Assembly (NCBI GenBank): GCA_003250395.1
Contig: QKGM01000044.1
Span: 52,550 to 116,549, forward strand
Length of the DNA stretch: 64,000 nucleotides
From: Bacteroidota bacterium
GTDB taxonomy: Bacteria > Bacteroidota > Bacteroidia > Bacteroidales > TTA-H9
Direction: 5' to 3'
Shown in pieces: positions 35,388 to 45,698 of this stretch. A program made the position numbers and the translations under genes. The notes under the pieces are model-generated. The model was given only the letters and a program-made list of their open reading frames with translations. It searched no databases and was not told the DNA's origin. Within the stretch, counting starts at the first letter, position 1. Every line of letters begins with the position of its first letter.

Positions 35388-37601
35388 TCAGACAACCCAA
35401 AGGCCTGCTTCCCGCAATTGCCTCATCCATCTTTGCATCCATAAGAGATCTGCCTCTGTCTCATCTGTTATACCTAACCTCATTAAAAAATCTGAAACCT
35501 TTAGGATCGTTATCCTTCTCCTCCTTTCCGGGGTAAGTATTCCGGGCAGTATCTCACCGATACCATTAGGTACTTTAATTGTTACAGATTTCGCCGGAGC
35601 CTCAATCCTCAGAATATCATACTTACCTGTTTTATTTTCAATGGTTACAGGATATCCGGGCCACACAACCCGGGCATGTTGCCCAGGTATTTCTTCCCTC
35701 ACAATAGAACAAAAACCCAAGATCAGATCATGTTTAATACGGGTTCCAGGTAATTTTGACTCAAACCATTTATTAACCGGAACATCAAAACCAACCCCCT
35801 GCATGAAATTAAACAAGGAATTACGCAGGCCTTCGCTGAATTGTTCATGATCAACCGGTCGCTGTTCGTTATAAAAGATTTCATTATTGGCAAAACTATT
35901 TCGCCCTGAAGGTTTGGGTATAACCCCAAAACTTTGGGGGTTCAGGCTTACAGGACTGTATTCGGTTAATGCAAAACGGTGCCAAAAACCCGATTGAAGA
36001 ATTCCCGTTTCGAAGAACTGACGAACAATTTCAAGGGAATCAATGGTTTCCTGAACAGTTTGCGTCGGAAAGCCATACATAAGGTAGGCATGAACCATGA
36101 TGCCAGCATCGGCAAAATTGTGGCAGGCCAGCGCAGCCTGTTCAATAGTCACCCCTTTATTCATCAGTTTCAGCAAGCGGTCGGAAGCTGTCTCAATGCC
36201 TCCTGTTACAGCAATACAACCAGCCTCTGCCATCAGATGGCATAGTCCTGAACTGAATGCGCGTTCAAACCTTATGTTTGACCACCAGCTTACCTGGAGT
36301 CCTCGCCTTATAATCTCAAGACTTACCTCACGTAATAAAACAGGAGGAGCAGCCTCATCAGTAAAATGAAATCCGCTGCTACCCGTCTGTGCCATCACCT
36401 TTTCCATGGTATCAACGATAGTAATTGCTGTAGATGGATCATAACGACGGATGTAATTCAGACTGGTATCACAGAAAGCACATCCATGCCAATAGCAGCC
36501 ATGGGCAAGTGTTATTTTATTCCATCGGCCATCGCTCCACAGCCTGTGCATAGGATTAGCAGTATCGAGCAATGGAATATATGCCTCTGACTTCAAACCG
36601 GAATAATCAGGCGGGGGTAATTCTGCAAACTTTATTTCATCAATCCTGGCGTTCGTATCGGTATAAACCACTTTGTCTTCCTGTCGAAATGCACAAGAGG
36701 GCAACAAATCTCCACTAATCCGACCCCGTAACATCATAATGGCAGCCTCCAAAGGGGCAAAACCATCGTCAAGCGAAATCAAATGAACGAAGTCGAAAAG
36801 CCTGCAATCTTTAACCCTGCGGAGTTCAGTCGTTGGGTAACCACCACCCATTATTGTTAAAACTCCCGGATAATGTCTTCGTAAATAAGCACTACATCTT
36901 AAACCACCATAGAAATTACCCGGAAAAGGAACAGAAAAACCTACCAAATCAGGATTGACCTCACTAATATGCCTATCGAGTAATTCAATAAGCCATTTAT
37001 CGGGCAGTGATGGCACCTCGTCCATTGCCTTTAACATGGGGTCGAACTCAGGAAGACTAACTGACAAATGCTCACCGTACCGAATCAGCGAGAAATGAGG
37101 GGAAACACAATTAGAAATCAAATCACTAATATCCTGAAGATATCGGGTTATCAAGAATTTTGACCTATCAGTGACACCCATCGACCCGAAAGCCCAATCC
37201 AGGTCGATGGAGGTTTGAAAATGTGACGATTCAGGCAACCAATTACGGCCCGTAATACGAACGGCAAGATCGGTCGTCGGATTATTTAAAAAATCCATGA
37301 CAGGGCCTATGGTATCAATATATCTTTGCCTGAGGGCAAACATTCTTCTGATTTCGCCTGTCTGTTCTCTCTTACATTTTTCAGCTTCATCAAACAATTC
37401 GCTCAAACCTTCGGGAGAGAATATCTTTCTGAGAAGTTCAATACCCAGATCCGCCTGAAAGACTCTGTGTCCTTTACTTCTAAGAAAACCGGTAAGCAAT
37501 GGTGTGGCAGGATACGGTGTATTGGGTTGCATTAAAGGTGGTGTGATAAGTAACACCACAGGGTCTGTAACAGGCTTTTGCCAGTAATCGGGGATCATCA
37601 T
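35388..37601 (-). CDS. B12-binding-domain radical SAM protein
   Basis: 737 residues. The N-terminal cobalamin-binding-like domain (about 15-290) opens with LLITPPLMQPNTPYPATPLLTGFLRSKG (in part) and includes PDLVGFSVPFPGNFYGG and IMGGGYPTTE. The radical SAM domain follows, with cluster cysteines Cys369, Cys374 and Cys377. The spacing is CX4CX2C rather than CX3CX2C, as in some B12-type members. GGIETASDRLLKLMNKG and AYLMYGFPTQT are further radical SAM landmarks. Substrate and product are unknown. Its ATG overlaps the stop of the SRAP gene (ATGA), so the two are translationally coupled. Confidence 0.85.
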   Translation of the reverse strand: MMIPDYWQKPVTDPVVLLITPPLMQPNTPYPATPLLTGFLRSKGHRVFQADLGIELLRKIFSPEGLSELFDEAEKCKREQTGEIRRMFALRQRYIDTIGPVMDFLNNPTTDLAVRITGRNWLPESSHFQTSIDLDWAFGSMGVTDRSKFLITRYLQDISDLISNCVSPHFSLIRYGEHLSVSLPEFDPMLKAMDEVPSLPDKWLIELLDRHISEVNPDLVGFSVPFPGNFYGGLRCSAYLRRHYPGVLTIMGGGYPTTELRRVKDCRLFDFVHLISLDDGFAPLEAAIMMLRGRISGDLLPSCAFRQEDKVVYTDTNARIDEIKFAELPPPDYSGLKSEAYIPLLDTANPMHRLWSDGRWNKITLAHGCYWHGCAFCDTSLNYIRRYDPSTAITIVDTMEKVMAQTGSSGFHFTDEAAPPVLLREVSLEIIRRGLQVSWWSNIRFERAFSSGLCHLMAEAGCIAVTGGIETASDRLLKLMNKGVTIEQAALACHNFADAGIMVHAYLMYGFPTQTVQETIDSLEIVRQFFETGILQSGFWHRFALTEYSPVSLNPQSFGVIPKPSGRNSFANNEIFYNEQRPVDHEQFSEGLRNSLFNFMQGVGFDVPVNKWFESKLPGTRIKHDLILGFCSIVREEIPGQHARVVWPGYPVTIENKTGKYDILRIEAPAKSVTIKVPNGIGEILPGILTPERRRRITILKVSDFLMRLGITDETEADLLWMQRWMRQLREAGLWVV

Positions 37602-38422
37602 GATTTAATCGGCTCTTCTGGATTATGATCGTTAAACGACTGTTTATAGTTACCCATACCCTGTAACATTATATTGCGTTTCACAATTACTTCCGCCTCA
37701 GTCATCAATGGATTCCCTGTTGGCTTGATCAGATCCTGAGAGGAAGCATAAGGTGATTTCACAGACGGCGATATTGGATAGCCGTTCATCAGACCAGAAT
37801 CAAGAGGATTCAATAACCGGGTAATTTTATACAAAGGGGCTTCAGGGTTAAGCCAAACAGCTTCATCACGCGGATCGAGTATAACAGGCATCCTGGGGTG
37901 TGGCAGCATTCGCATCAATTCATTACCAACTGTTGTAATAATAGCAAAGCCCAATACTTCGGCACCTGATTCCGGGTGCCTCCAGATATCCCATATACCT
38001 GCCATTGCAAAAGGGCGAACCTTATTTCGCAAATAGATGAGAAAAGGCTTTCCAAATTTTTCAGTAATTGTACCCTCTATGAAAGCATCAGCAGGTATCA
38101 GACAACGCTGAGAACGAATTGCCTTACGAAAAGATGGCTTTTCGATAATTCCACGAGCCCCTTTATAACTGGCATCATCTTCACGATTATGATCACCTTC
38201 AGCGCGGGCATTGATCAACATCATATCTTTTTTTGCCCAGAAAGGAGTAAGGCCAAATCTGAATAATTGAACAGAATGGGGATGATGTCCAACAATAACC
38301 GGAGCCATATGCCCAGGAGCAATGTTATATGACCCCTCGAACACGAACCCCGGGGTCGCTTCAGCCTGAAAACGCTTCTCGAGCACTTCAACTTTCTGAA
38401 CCAGCAAGTACCGTCCGCACAT
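37598..38422 (-). CDS. SRAP-domain protein (YedK/HMCES family)
   Basis: 274 residues. After Met removal the N-terminus is Cys2 (MCGRYLL), the residue that forms a thiazolidine crosslink with abasic sites in single-stranded DNA. Other family residues are visible: INARAEG (Asn), LIPADAFIEG (the Glu position) and HPRMPVIL (His). The role is protection of abasic sites at replication forks. The stop codon overlaps the start of the B12-radical SAM gene by four bases. The C-terminal ~50 residues extend beyond the core domain and look disordered. Confidence 0.92.
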   Translation of the reverse strand: MCGRYLLVQKVEVLEKRFQAEATPGFVFEGSYNIAPGHMAPVIVGHHPHSVQLFRFGLTPFWAKKDMMLINARAEGDHNREDDASYKGARGIIEKPSFRKAIRSQRCLIPADAFIEGTITEKFGKPFLIYLRNKVRPFAMAGIWDIWRHPESGAEVLGFAIITTVGNELMRMLPHPRMPVILDPRDEAVWLNPEAPLYKITRLLNPLDSGLMNGYPISPSVKSPYASSQDLIKPTGNPLMTEAEVIVKRNIMLQGMGNYKQSFNDHNPEEPIKS

Positions 38423-38549
38423 GACCTGATCTGTTTAGAAACCAAAGGTAGTAAAACCGAAGACGGTTTTGACTGAAAAATGACTAACTTCGCACTCCCC
38501 TCTCCAGGTTCAGAGGAATCAAACTCCGCAATCCTAATTCTGAGAAGAA

Positions 38550-39104
38550 ATGAAATTTATTGAGTTAGCCCAAAGACGCCAAAGTGTGCGACATTATAAC
38601 GGACAACCAGTTGAACGTGAAAAACTGGAACTCTGTTTAGAAGCAGCGCGGCTGTCCCCCTCAGCCAGCAATTCACAACCATGGACATTTATAGTGGTCG
38701 ACGACAAGGAGCTTAAAGATAAAGTAGCTCATGAAACATACAGCCGGCTTGTTTCATTCAACAAATTCGTGCTTCAGGCAGGTGCTGTGGTTGTAATGGT
38801 AATCGAGAAATCAAGCCTGATTACTCAGGTGGGCAGTATTATTAAAAACAAGGAATATCCGCTCATTGATATCGGTATGGCAGCGGAACATTTTTGCCTG
38901 CAGGCTGCAGAACTTGGTCTGGGAACCTGTATGCTTGGATGGTTCAATGAGGCACCGATTAAAACAATGCTTCGAATTCCCGGATCAAAGACCATCGGAT
39001 TATTGATCGCTGTTGGTTATCCAAAAGAAGATCGTGTCAAAGCCAAAGTAAGAAAACCTTTAGACCAGATGGTGAGGTTCAACACATACCAACCAAAGAG
39101 GTAA
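38550..39104 (+). CDS. Nitroreductase-family FMN oxidoreductase
   Basis: 184 residues. The opening FIELAQRRQSVRHYNGQPVE and PSASNSQPWTFIVVDD (in parts) are the family's FMN-binding N-terminus. IDIGMAAEHFCLQAAELGLGTCMLGWFNE is the second FMN-contact helix. GLLIAVGYPKED is the end strand. It would be an NAD(P)H-dependent reductase with unknown physiological substrate. It is a single gene divergent from the SRAP/radical SAM pair, 127 nt away. Confidence 0.88.
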   Translation: MKFIELAQRRQSVRHYNGQPVEREKLELCLEAARLSPSASNSQPWTFIVVDDKELKDKVAHETYSRLVSFNKFVLQAGAVVVMVIEKSSLITQVGSIIKNKEYPLIDIGMAAEHFCLQAAELGLGTCMLGWFNEAPIKTMLRIPGSKTIGLLIAVGYPKEDRVKAKVRKPLDQMVRFNTYQPKR

Positions 39105-39151
39105 CTGAAAAGGGTAACCATTCAGCTACTTCTCCAATCACAACCTTTAAA

Positions 39152-40108
39152 TCAGTATATAACTGGTGCAGGGATATTTCGTTCCCTGATCAATTGTCTT
39201 ATTGCTAATTCATCCGACTTAATCTGGGTTCTAAGCTCTTCAAGTGAGTTGAACCTAATCTCATCCCTGAGCCGTTCAACGAAGTAAACAGTAAGATACT
39301 CCTCATATATATCCTGATTGAAATCAAAGATATTCACCTCAACAGCGAATTTACTATCGTTAATAGTGGGGCGAATCCCGATGTTGCTCATTCCTCCGTA
39401 TAGTTCCCCTTTCCATTCTACCCTTGATGCATAAACACCGTTGGCTGCGATCAGTTTATACCGGTCATCTGTTGCAATATTAGCGGTTGGGAATCCAAGC
39501 TGGTGACCAATCCGGTTTCCCCGAACCACCTTCCCTGTGATACTGTACTCATAACCAAGTAACCTGTTGGCTTCACGTATATTTCCTGCATTCAATGCTT
39601 TTCTGATACGTGTGGAACTTACTTCCAGTCCGTCAACAAGAAATTCATCCACCTCTTCAACATGAAAGCCATATTGTAACGATAGTTCCTGCATTTTCTC
39701 CCGGCTTCCCTCTCTATTGTTGCCAAATCTGTGATCATAGCCAATAACCAGATTTGCAGCCTTTAGTTTTCCGACAATAAAGTCACGAATAAAATCATAC
39801 CATGGAGTGCGCGAGAATTCAACGGTAAAGGGTACAACCACAAGGTGATCAATTCCAGCCGCTTCAAGTCGTTCAAACTTACGTGAGTTGATATTAATCA
39901 ACCTGATGGTATCATCATCAGGATGAAGAACCAATCGGGGATGGTTGTCAAAAGTCACAACAACACTTTCCCCATCGGTCTGTTTAGCGATTTGCTTAAG
40001 TCGTGAAATGATCTTTTGATGCCCGAGATGTACTCCATCAAAGGTGCCGACAGTAACTACAGGACGATTGAACGAAACAGCAGCAGGAAGAGTATAATGA
40101 ATTTTCAC
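39152..40108 (-). CDS. ribF: Bifunctional riboflavin kinase/FAD synthetase
   Basis: 318 residues, standard length. The N-terminal FAD synthetase domain (about 15-180) has TVGTFDGVHLGHQKII and VIGYDHRFGNNREG plus VSSTRIR. The C-terminal flavokinase domain (about 185-310) has GNRIGHQLGFPTANI, NGVYAS and the Glu-bearing VEVNIFDFNQDIYEE. It converts riboflavin to FMN and FAD. The gene lies 12 nt after asd on the same strand, so they are probably co-transcribed. Confidence 0.95.
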   Translation of the reverse strand: MKIHYTLPAAVSFNRPVVTVGTFDGVHLGHQKIISRLKQIAKQTDGESVVVTFDNHPRLVLHPDDDTIRLININSRKFERLEAAGIDHLVVVPFTVEFSRTPWYDFIRDFIVGKLKAANLVIGYDHRFGNNREGSREKMQELSLQYGFHVEEVDEFLVDGLEVSSTRIRKALNAGNIREANRLLGYEYSITGKVVRGNRIGHQLGFPTANIATDDRYKLIAANGVYASRVEWKGELYGGMSNIGIRPTINDSKFAVEVNIFDFNQDIYEEYLTVYFVERLRDEIRFNSLEELRTQIKSDELAIRQLIRERNIPAPVIY

Positions 40109-40120
40109 AGATTGTTGAGT

Positions 40121-41113
40121 TCAGATAAGATTGTTATTGAGCAGATATTCTCCTATTTGGACAGCATTGGTGGCTGCTCCTTTTCTGAGGTTATCAGACA
40201 CAACCCACATATTAAGCGTATTAGGCTGAGTAAAATCACGACGAATCCTTCCGACAAACACATCATTTTTACCTTCGGCAAAAAGGGGCATCGGGTATAG
40301 GTTATGAGAAGGGTCATCCTGAATGGTAATACCCGGAGTACCTGCCAGAAGAGATCTAACTTCTTCAAGATTAAAATCATTATGAAAAGCTACATTGACC
40401 GCTTCAGAATGTCCTCCTTTCACCGGGACACGTACAACAGTAGAGGTAACCTGAATAGAGTCGTCGTTAAGTATTTTCCGAGTCTCATTTAATAACTTCT
40501 CTTCTTCTGTAGTAGAACCGTCTGGAAGGAATGAGCCACCATGGGGAAAAAGATTCAGATCAATTGGCCATGGATAGGCCATGTTGGTATCATGGCCTGC
40601 TCTTTCGTCAAGAAGCTGGTTCAATGCTTTTACTCCTGTGCCGGTAACACTTTGGTAGGTACTCACTACCACACGCTTAACTCCGTACTTCAGATGTAAA
40701 GGGAACAGTGCTAAAACCATCTGTATGGTACTGCAATTGGGATTTGCAATTATTTTTGTAGCCGGGGTTATTCTATTCGCGTTGATTTCGGCAACCACTA
40801 ATGGAATATTCTCATGCATACGCCAACAGGAAGAGTTATCGATCACCGTAATACCTGCTTCAGCAAACCTGGGGGCCAATGTTCCCGACAGGGTAGCACC
40901 TGCTGAAAAGAGAGCCAGCCCTGGTTTTTCATTTATTGCATCATCTGGTGAAACCACTGTTACTTCCCGCCCTTTATACAACAATTTCTTCCCCAGAGAC
41001 CTTTCAGAAGCAACAGGAATTATAGTGCACCCTGAAAACAGATCTGACTCAGTAAGCACCTGCATCATAACCGTTCCCACCATACCAGTAGCACCAACAA
41101 CAGCAACTTTCAT
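40121..41113 (-). CDS. asd: Aspartate-semialdehyde dehydrogenase
   Basis: 330 residues. NADP-binding GATGMVG (7-13), the catalytic Cys127 in ANPNCSTIQ, and the substrate region VPVKGGHSE with the catalytic His are all present. It makes aspartate semialdehyde, the branch point to lysine/diaminopimelate, threonine and methionine. It heads a two-gene unit with ribF and is divergent from the large lamin-tail protein gene. Confidence 0.95.
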   Translation of the reverse strand: MKVAVVGATGMVGTVMMQVLTESDLFSGCTIIPVASERSLGKKLLYKGREVTVVSPDDAINEKPGLALFSAGATLSGTLAPRFAEAGITVIDNSSCWRMHENIPLVVAEINANRITPATKIIANPNCSTIQMVLALFPLHLKYGVKRVVVSTYQSVTGTGVKALNQLLDERAGHDTNMAYPWPIDLNLFPHGGSFLPDGSTTEEEKLLNETRKILNDDSIQVTSTVVRVPVKGGHSEAVNVAFHNDFNLEEVRSLLAGTPGITIQDDPSHNLYPMPLFAEGKNDVFVGRIRRDFTQPNTLNMWVVSDNLRKGAATNAVQIGEYLLNNNLI

Positions 41114-41328
41114 AATTACAATTAGATAGTCAGGGAAACCACGTTTTCAATCATTTTAGACATCTGTAAACAATAACAACTTCATATAAAAGTCTGCCAT
41201 TGTCCAACAGAATCGCAGGCAAATTTACTACTTTTATACTGAGTTTAAGGCGAAAGAGCGCCAGCATACAGCATACAACCCTAACCATCTGATAAAGTGA
41301 TATTCATTGTTAATTAAATACATGAATT

Positions 41329-44300
41329 ATGCAACAGCCAACCTTCAGATTTCTCCCTGCTATCCTTCTGCTCCTGAATTATAATATTGCCGTGGGGCAA
41401 CTATATGATAATTTCTCAGATGGCGATTTCTTATATAACCCTGCCTGGCAAGGAACAACCGCCCAGTATATTGTTAATTCATCTTTTCAGCTACAACTCC
41501 ATTCTATAGGCGAAGGCTCCTCATGGCTCTCAACAGAAGCTCCTGACGTTGGAAACACTGAATGGAGATTCCGGATCAAACTCTCATTCAGCCCCTCTGA
41601 AAACAATAATGCCATTGTCTATCTGGCATCAGAACAACCCGACTTAAGTAACAAACCTGATGGCTTATTCCTCAGGTTCGGTGAAGGAGGTTCTCAGGAT
41701 GCTATCAGGCTCTTTTCACGACATTCGGCTTCCGACGAAGAAATCTGTACAGGACAGGCTGGACAGATAGCATCAGGCTTTAACTTGTTTATAAAGGTGG
41801 TTCGCGATTTAAACGGACATTTTTTACTTTACACTTCAAACGACGGGCAGGTTTATATACTTCAGGGGTCAGGGAGCAACAGCTATGTACCATCTGCCTC
41901 ATGGTTTGGCTGGATATGTAAATACACCACCAGTAACGCGACAAAGTTTTATCTGGACGACGTTTATTCGGGAAGTCCATCAATTGATATAACCCCTCCC
42001 ACTCTTTCTTCTGTTACTATTACTGACGATCAGACCCTCACACTACGGTTCGACGAGTCCATTGATCCATTATCGGCCCAAATCCCTACCAATTACAAGC
42101 TAAACCCAGGAAACATTTACCCTCAGTTTGCTATTCACTCAGCATTATATCCGGCAGAAGTCACCCTCTCTTTTACCGATCAATTCAGACAAGGCATACT
42201 ATATACTATCACAGCAAACGATGTTGCAGATATAGCTTTAAACCCATGCGTAGATCAATCACTTGAGTTCTGTTTATATACTGTTGTTCCTGGTGATATC
42301 CTGATCAGCGAGATAATGGCTGACCCCGATCCTCCTGTTGAATTGCCCAACTTTGAGTACGTCGAACTTTACAACAATACATCTTTTCCTATTGACCTGA
42401 AAGGGTGGAAACTACTGACCGGAGAAACAGAAAGAGCCATCCCTGGTGGGATACTCAATGCCCATGATTTTATTATCCTCTGCAAAGCAGAGGCCTCAGA
42501 ATCACTATCAGTGTTTGGCAATACAACCTCACTTTCCGGCCTCACACTTACAAACACAGGGCAGTCACTTCGACTGCTTGATACATCCCTGCAGATAATC
42601 GACTCATTAACCTATTCACTCTCCTGGTATGCAGATGAAGACAAGGAAGATGGTGGCTGGTCACTCGAATTGATATCTCCTGAAGATATCTGCCTTGGAA
42701 AAAACAACTGGCATGCCTCCGTTGCATCAGCAGGAGGATCACCAGGGGCGACAAATTCTGTAATACAGTATATTGCAGGGCCACCAATAGTTGATAACGC
42801 GGAGATACAAGACAATCAGTCTATTAAAATTTACTTCAGCCAACCTATGTTATCAGCAACCATAACAGCAACAGAGAACTTCGAGCTAAGTGATGGATCT
42901 TCTCAATCAATAGCTCCTGTTACTGCCACTACTCTCAATTCTGACTGTGTAATTCTTGGATTCTCCACCCCTTTCGCCGATAATATAATTTACCATCTCA
43001 CTATAAAGAAACAGGTTGCTAATTGTACGGGGACATCATTATCTGCTGATACCACCATCTTATTCGGAGTACCTTCCCAGGCAAGTAAATATGATATTTT
43101 GATTAATGAAATCATGGCTGATCCGGAGCCTGTGGTAGCACTTCCTTCGGCAGAGTATATCGAACTGTATAATCGTGACACACACCCCGTAAATCTACAA
43201 GGATGGCAATTACAATCGGGCAGCATAATAAAAGAATTTCCATCTCACCTCGTCCTTCCCGGAGAATATCTCATAGTAACGGAGGAATCACACGCCGGAC
43301 TTTTTCAGCAATATGGTACCGTGCTTTCCCTCGAATCTTTCAGTCTTACCAATGAGGGCTCAGTCCTTGTTCTTTATGATGTATCAGGACATCTGATTCA
43401 TGCAGTAGAATATGAAGACTCCTGGTATGACAATTCTGCAAAAGATGAAGGAGGGTGGTCAATTGAAATGATCGATCCGCAAAATCCATGCTCTGGCGAA
43501 TCCAACTGGATAGCGTCATGCGATGTGACAGGAGGAACACCGGGAAGGCAAAATTCGCGGTATGGTTCAAATCCCGACCTGACTCTTCCGTTCTTGCTTC
43601 GGGCAGTATTTGTACCTCCTGATAAGGTCAGCCTTATTTTTAGTGAAACGATAGACAGCGTTATAGCTGCCGGCATAATCAATTATACTATCTCTCCAGG
43701 GAATTTGCACCCCTTGGAAGCTATACCGATTAAACCATTCTTTGACACAGTTACCATCAAGTTTCCGATGAACCTTGAACCCGAACAGATATACACAATC
43801 GATGTTTCTGATGATTTAACCGACTGTTCTGGAAACAATCTCCAATCGCTTAGTAGTGTTAGGGTAGCCGTACCCCAGAGTGCAGAAGTTGGTAATGTAG
43901 TAATTAACGAACTCCTCTCAAATCCAGCAGGTGATGGAAAGGATTATCTTGAACTTTATAATTCATCAGCCTCAACCATTAACCTGGCCACTTTAGGGAT
44001 CACCTACCGTAGCAACTCATCGTCTACAGTCAAAACCGTCTTCCTTCCACAGGGTCTCCTTTTCCCCGATGGATATGCCTTACTGAGTCAAAAGCCCGAT
44101 CAACTTGCTGACCGCTATTCAATTCAATCACCCGGAAACCTGATCCCCTTTGCTAAACTTCCTGACTTCTCATCATCAGGGGGCATTATCGTACTACATA
44201 ATAAAGAAGACTCCCGTCTTGTAATTGACTCTCTCGTCTTTGATGAAGATCTTCATTCACCGCTTCTTACTTCTACCGATGGTGTTGCGCTTGAAAGAGT

Positions 44301-44727
44301 AAATCCTCTAAGATCATCGTCCGACAGAACTAATTGGCAATCAGCAGGCGCAGCAGCGGGTTATGGTACACCCGGATATCAAAACTCTCAATACTGTCCT
44401 TTTCCATCGGAAACAGGAAAGCTAATTTGTGAGCCTCACATTTTCAGTCCTGACGGAGATGGTCATGACGATATTACCTCTATTTCACTTCACCTTGAGG
44501 AACCTGGCTCAATGACCACTATCGCCATTTTTGATGCAACCGGACGCAGAATAGCAGTCCCGGTAAACAATCAATTAGCAGGAATAAATAATGTTTGGTC
44601 TTGGAATGGAATAACTGATAAAGGTAATCTGTCGCAATCCGGAATTTACATTGTATTGGCAGAAATAGTAATGCCAAATGGAAATACAAGAAAACTTAAG
44701 ACCACAGTTGTGCTTACCAAGAGATAG
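41329..44727 (+). CDS. Large surface protein with three lamin-tail domains and a T9SS-type C-terminal domain
   Basis: 1132 residues. A signal peptide (1-24, ending AVGQ) leads to a LamG/concanavalin-like N-terminal domain (about 25-215). Ig-like 'Big' modules alternate with three lamin-tail domains that begin near residues 323, 590 and 857 (DILISEIMADPDPP, DILINEIMADPEP, NVVINELLSNPAGDG). The C-terminal ~100 residues (from CEPHIFSPDGDGHDD, about 1034) are the FlgD/gliding-associated sorting domain ending TTVVLTKR. It should be secreted by the T9SS and held at the cell surface or released. Lamin-tail domains in bacteria are linked to extracellular nucleases or adhesion; no nuclease motif is visible here. 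Confidence 0.88.
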   Translation: MQQPTFRFLPAILLLLNYNIAVGQLYDNFSDGDFLYNPAWQGTTAQYIVNSSFQLQLHSIGEGSSWLSTEAPDVGNTEWRFRIKLSFSPSENNNAIVYLASEQPDLSNKPDGLFLRFGEGGSQDAIRLFSRHSASDEEICTGQAGQIASGFNLFIKVVRDLNGHFLLYTSNDGQVYILQGSGSNSYVPSASWFGWICKYTTSNATKFYLDDVYSGSPSIDITPPTLSSVTITDDQTLTLRFDESIDPLSAQIPTNYKLNPGNIYPQFAIHSALYPAEVTLSFTDQFRQGILYTITANDVADIALNPCVDQSLEFCLYTVVPGDILISEIMADPDPPVELPNFEYVELYNNTSFPIDLKGWKLLTGETERAIPGGILNAHDFIILCKAEASESLSVFGNTTSLSGLTLTNTGQSLRLLDTSLQIIDSLTYSLSWYADEDKEDGGWSLELISPEDICLGKNNWHASVASAGGSPGATNSVIQYIAGPPIVDNAEIQDNQSIKIYFSQPMLSATITATENFELSDGSSQSIAPVTATTLNSDCVILGFSTPFADNIIYHLTIKKQVANCTGTSLSADTTILFGVPSQASKYDILINEIMADPEPVVALPSAEYIELYNRDTHPVNLQGWQLQSGSIIKEFPSHLVLPGEYLIVTEESHAGLFQQYGTVLSLESFSLTNEGSVLVLYDVSGHLIHAVEYEDSWYDNSAKDEGGWSIEMIDPQNPCSGESNWIASCDVTGGTPGRQNSRYGSNPDLTLPFLLRAVFVPPDKVSLIFSETIDSVIAAGIINYTISPGNLHPLEAIPIKPFFDTVTIKFPMNLEPEQIYTIDVSDDLTDCSGNNLQSLSSVRVAVPQSAEVGNVVINELLSNPAGDGKDYLELYNSSASTINLATLGITYRSNSSSTVKTVFLPQGLLFPDGYALLSQKPDQLADRYSIQSPGNLIPFAKLPDFSSSGGIIVLHNKEDSRLVIDSLVFDEDLHSPLLTSTDGVALERVNPLRSSSDRTNWQSAGAAAGYGTPGYQNSQYCPFPSETGKLICEPHIFSPDGDGHDDITSISLHLEEPGSMTTIAIFDATGRRIAVPVNNQLAGINNVWSWNGITDKGNLSQSGIYIVLAEIVMPNGNTRKLKTTVVLTKR

Positions 44728-44978
44728 CCTTACCAAATCAACAATCGTCTCTACTTCCAATAGCATACAAAAAGAGTTTCAAAACGTATTAACAATAACT
44801 TTTCCTATCGCTTACAGATCATAATACTTTAACCAACCAGATTCTTCAAAGTATTTTGTATAACTGTAGGATAATCAAGGAAAAGCTATTCGGAATGAGC
44901 CAATACATTACCTGATATAGGGTTTTATTCGGGAAGACCAGCAGGCTCTCTCAGAATATATTAGAGCAAAAAAAATAA

Positions 44979-45698
44979 TCAAATAGCCTTACCAGACCTG
45001 TCAGGAGTAATATCCTTCAAATTCCGACAAAAAACTTCAGGATCAAATGCTTCAGAGACCCTGAACTCTCCGGAGCGGGTACGACGAAGCTCGCTCATAT
45101 AGGCTCCACTTCCAAGGGCCCGGCCGAAATCACGGGCAACACCTCTGATATAGGTACCCTTTGAACATACGATTCGGAATCCCACTTCAGGCATAACTAT
45201 CCGGGTAATTTCAAATTCAGAAATGACAATTGGTTTAGATGCAATAATTACATCCTGATTATCCCTGGCATAGTCATAAGCCCGTTTACCGTCAATTTTA
45301 ACTGCTGAGAAAACAGGAGGGGCTTGCATCTGAGCTCCTGTCATAGAAAAAGCAGTTTGACAAATTGCCTGTTCAGTAATATGTTCGGTTGGCCAACTTG
45401 CATCTGCCTCTTTTTCCAGATCAAAAGATGGAGTAGTAACTCCCAGCACAAAAGTACCTGTGTACTCTTTATCAGAAGCCTGGAGGGTTTCTATCTGCTT
45501 GGTAGCTTTCCCCGTACAAACAATCAGCAGCCCGGTAGCCAGCGGATCAAGTGTCCCTGCATGACCAACTTTAATTGATTTAACACCGAGGTATCTTCTT
45601 ATATAATTCCGAACCTTTCCTACAACATCGAAAGATGTCCATCGATAAGGTTTGTCAAACAGGAGTATCTCGCCTTCTATGAAGTTATAATTTATCAT
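44979..45698 (-). CDS. truB: tRNA pseudouridine(55) synthase
   Basis: 239 residues from the ATG at 45698, whose bases overlap the uppP stop (ATGA); an earlier in-frame start inside uppP is rejected. The catalytic Asp lies in [18 protein letters not shown]. Other TruB landmarks are [29 protein letters not shown] and [15 protein letters not shown]. It makes pseudouridine-55 in the T-loop of tRNAs. It is the last gene of the ftsX-DUF3098-uppP-truB unit. Confidence 0.95.
   Translation of the reverse strand: MINYNFIEGEILLFDKPYRWTSFDVVGKVRNYIRRYLGVKSIKVGHAGTLDPLATGLLIVCTGKATKQIETLQASDKEYTGTFVLGVTTPSFDLEKEADASWPTEHITEQAICQTAFSMTGAQMQAPPVFSAVKIDGKRAYDYARDNQDVIIASKPIVISEFEITRIVMPEVGFRIVCSKGTYIRGVARDFGRALGSGAYMSELRRTRSGEFRVSEAFDPEVFCRNLKDITPDRSGKAI

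Noticed and set aside
35243..35850. Two plus-strand frames running into the radical SAM gene
   Set aside because: They are antisense to a well-supported gene and have no recognisable domain.
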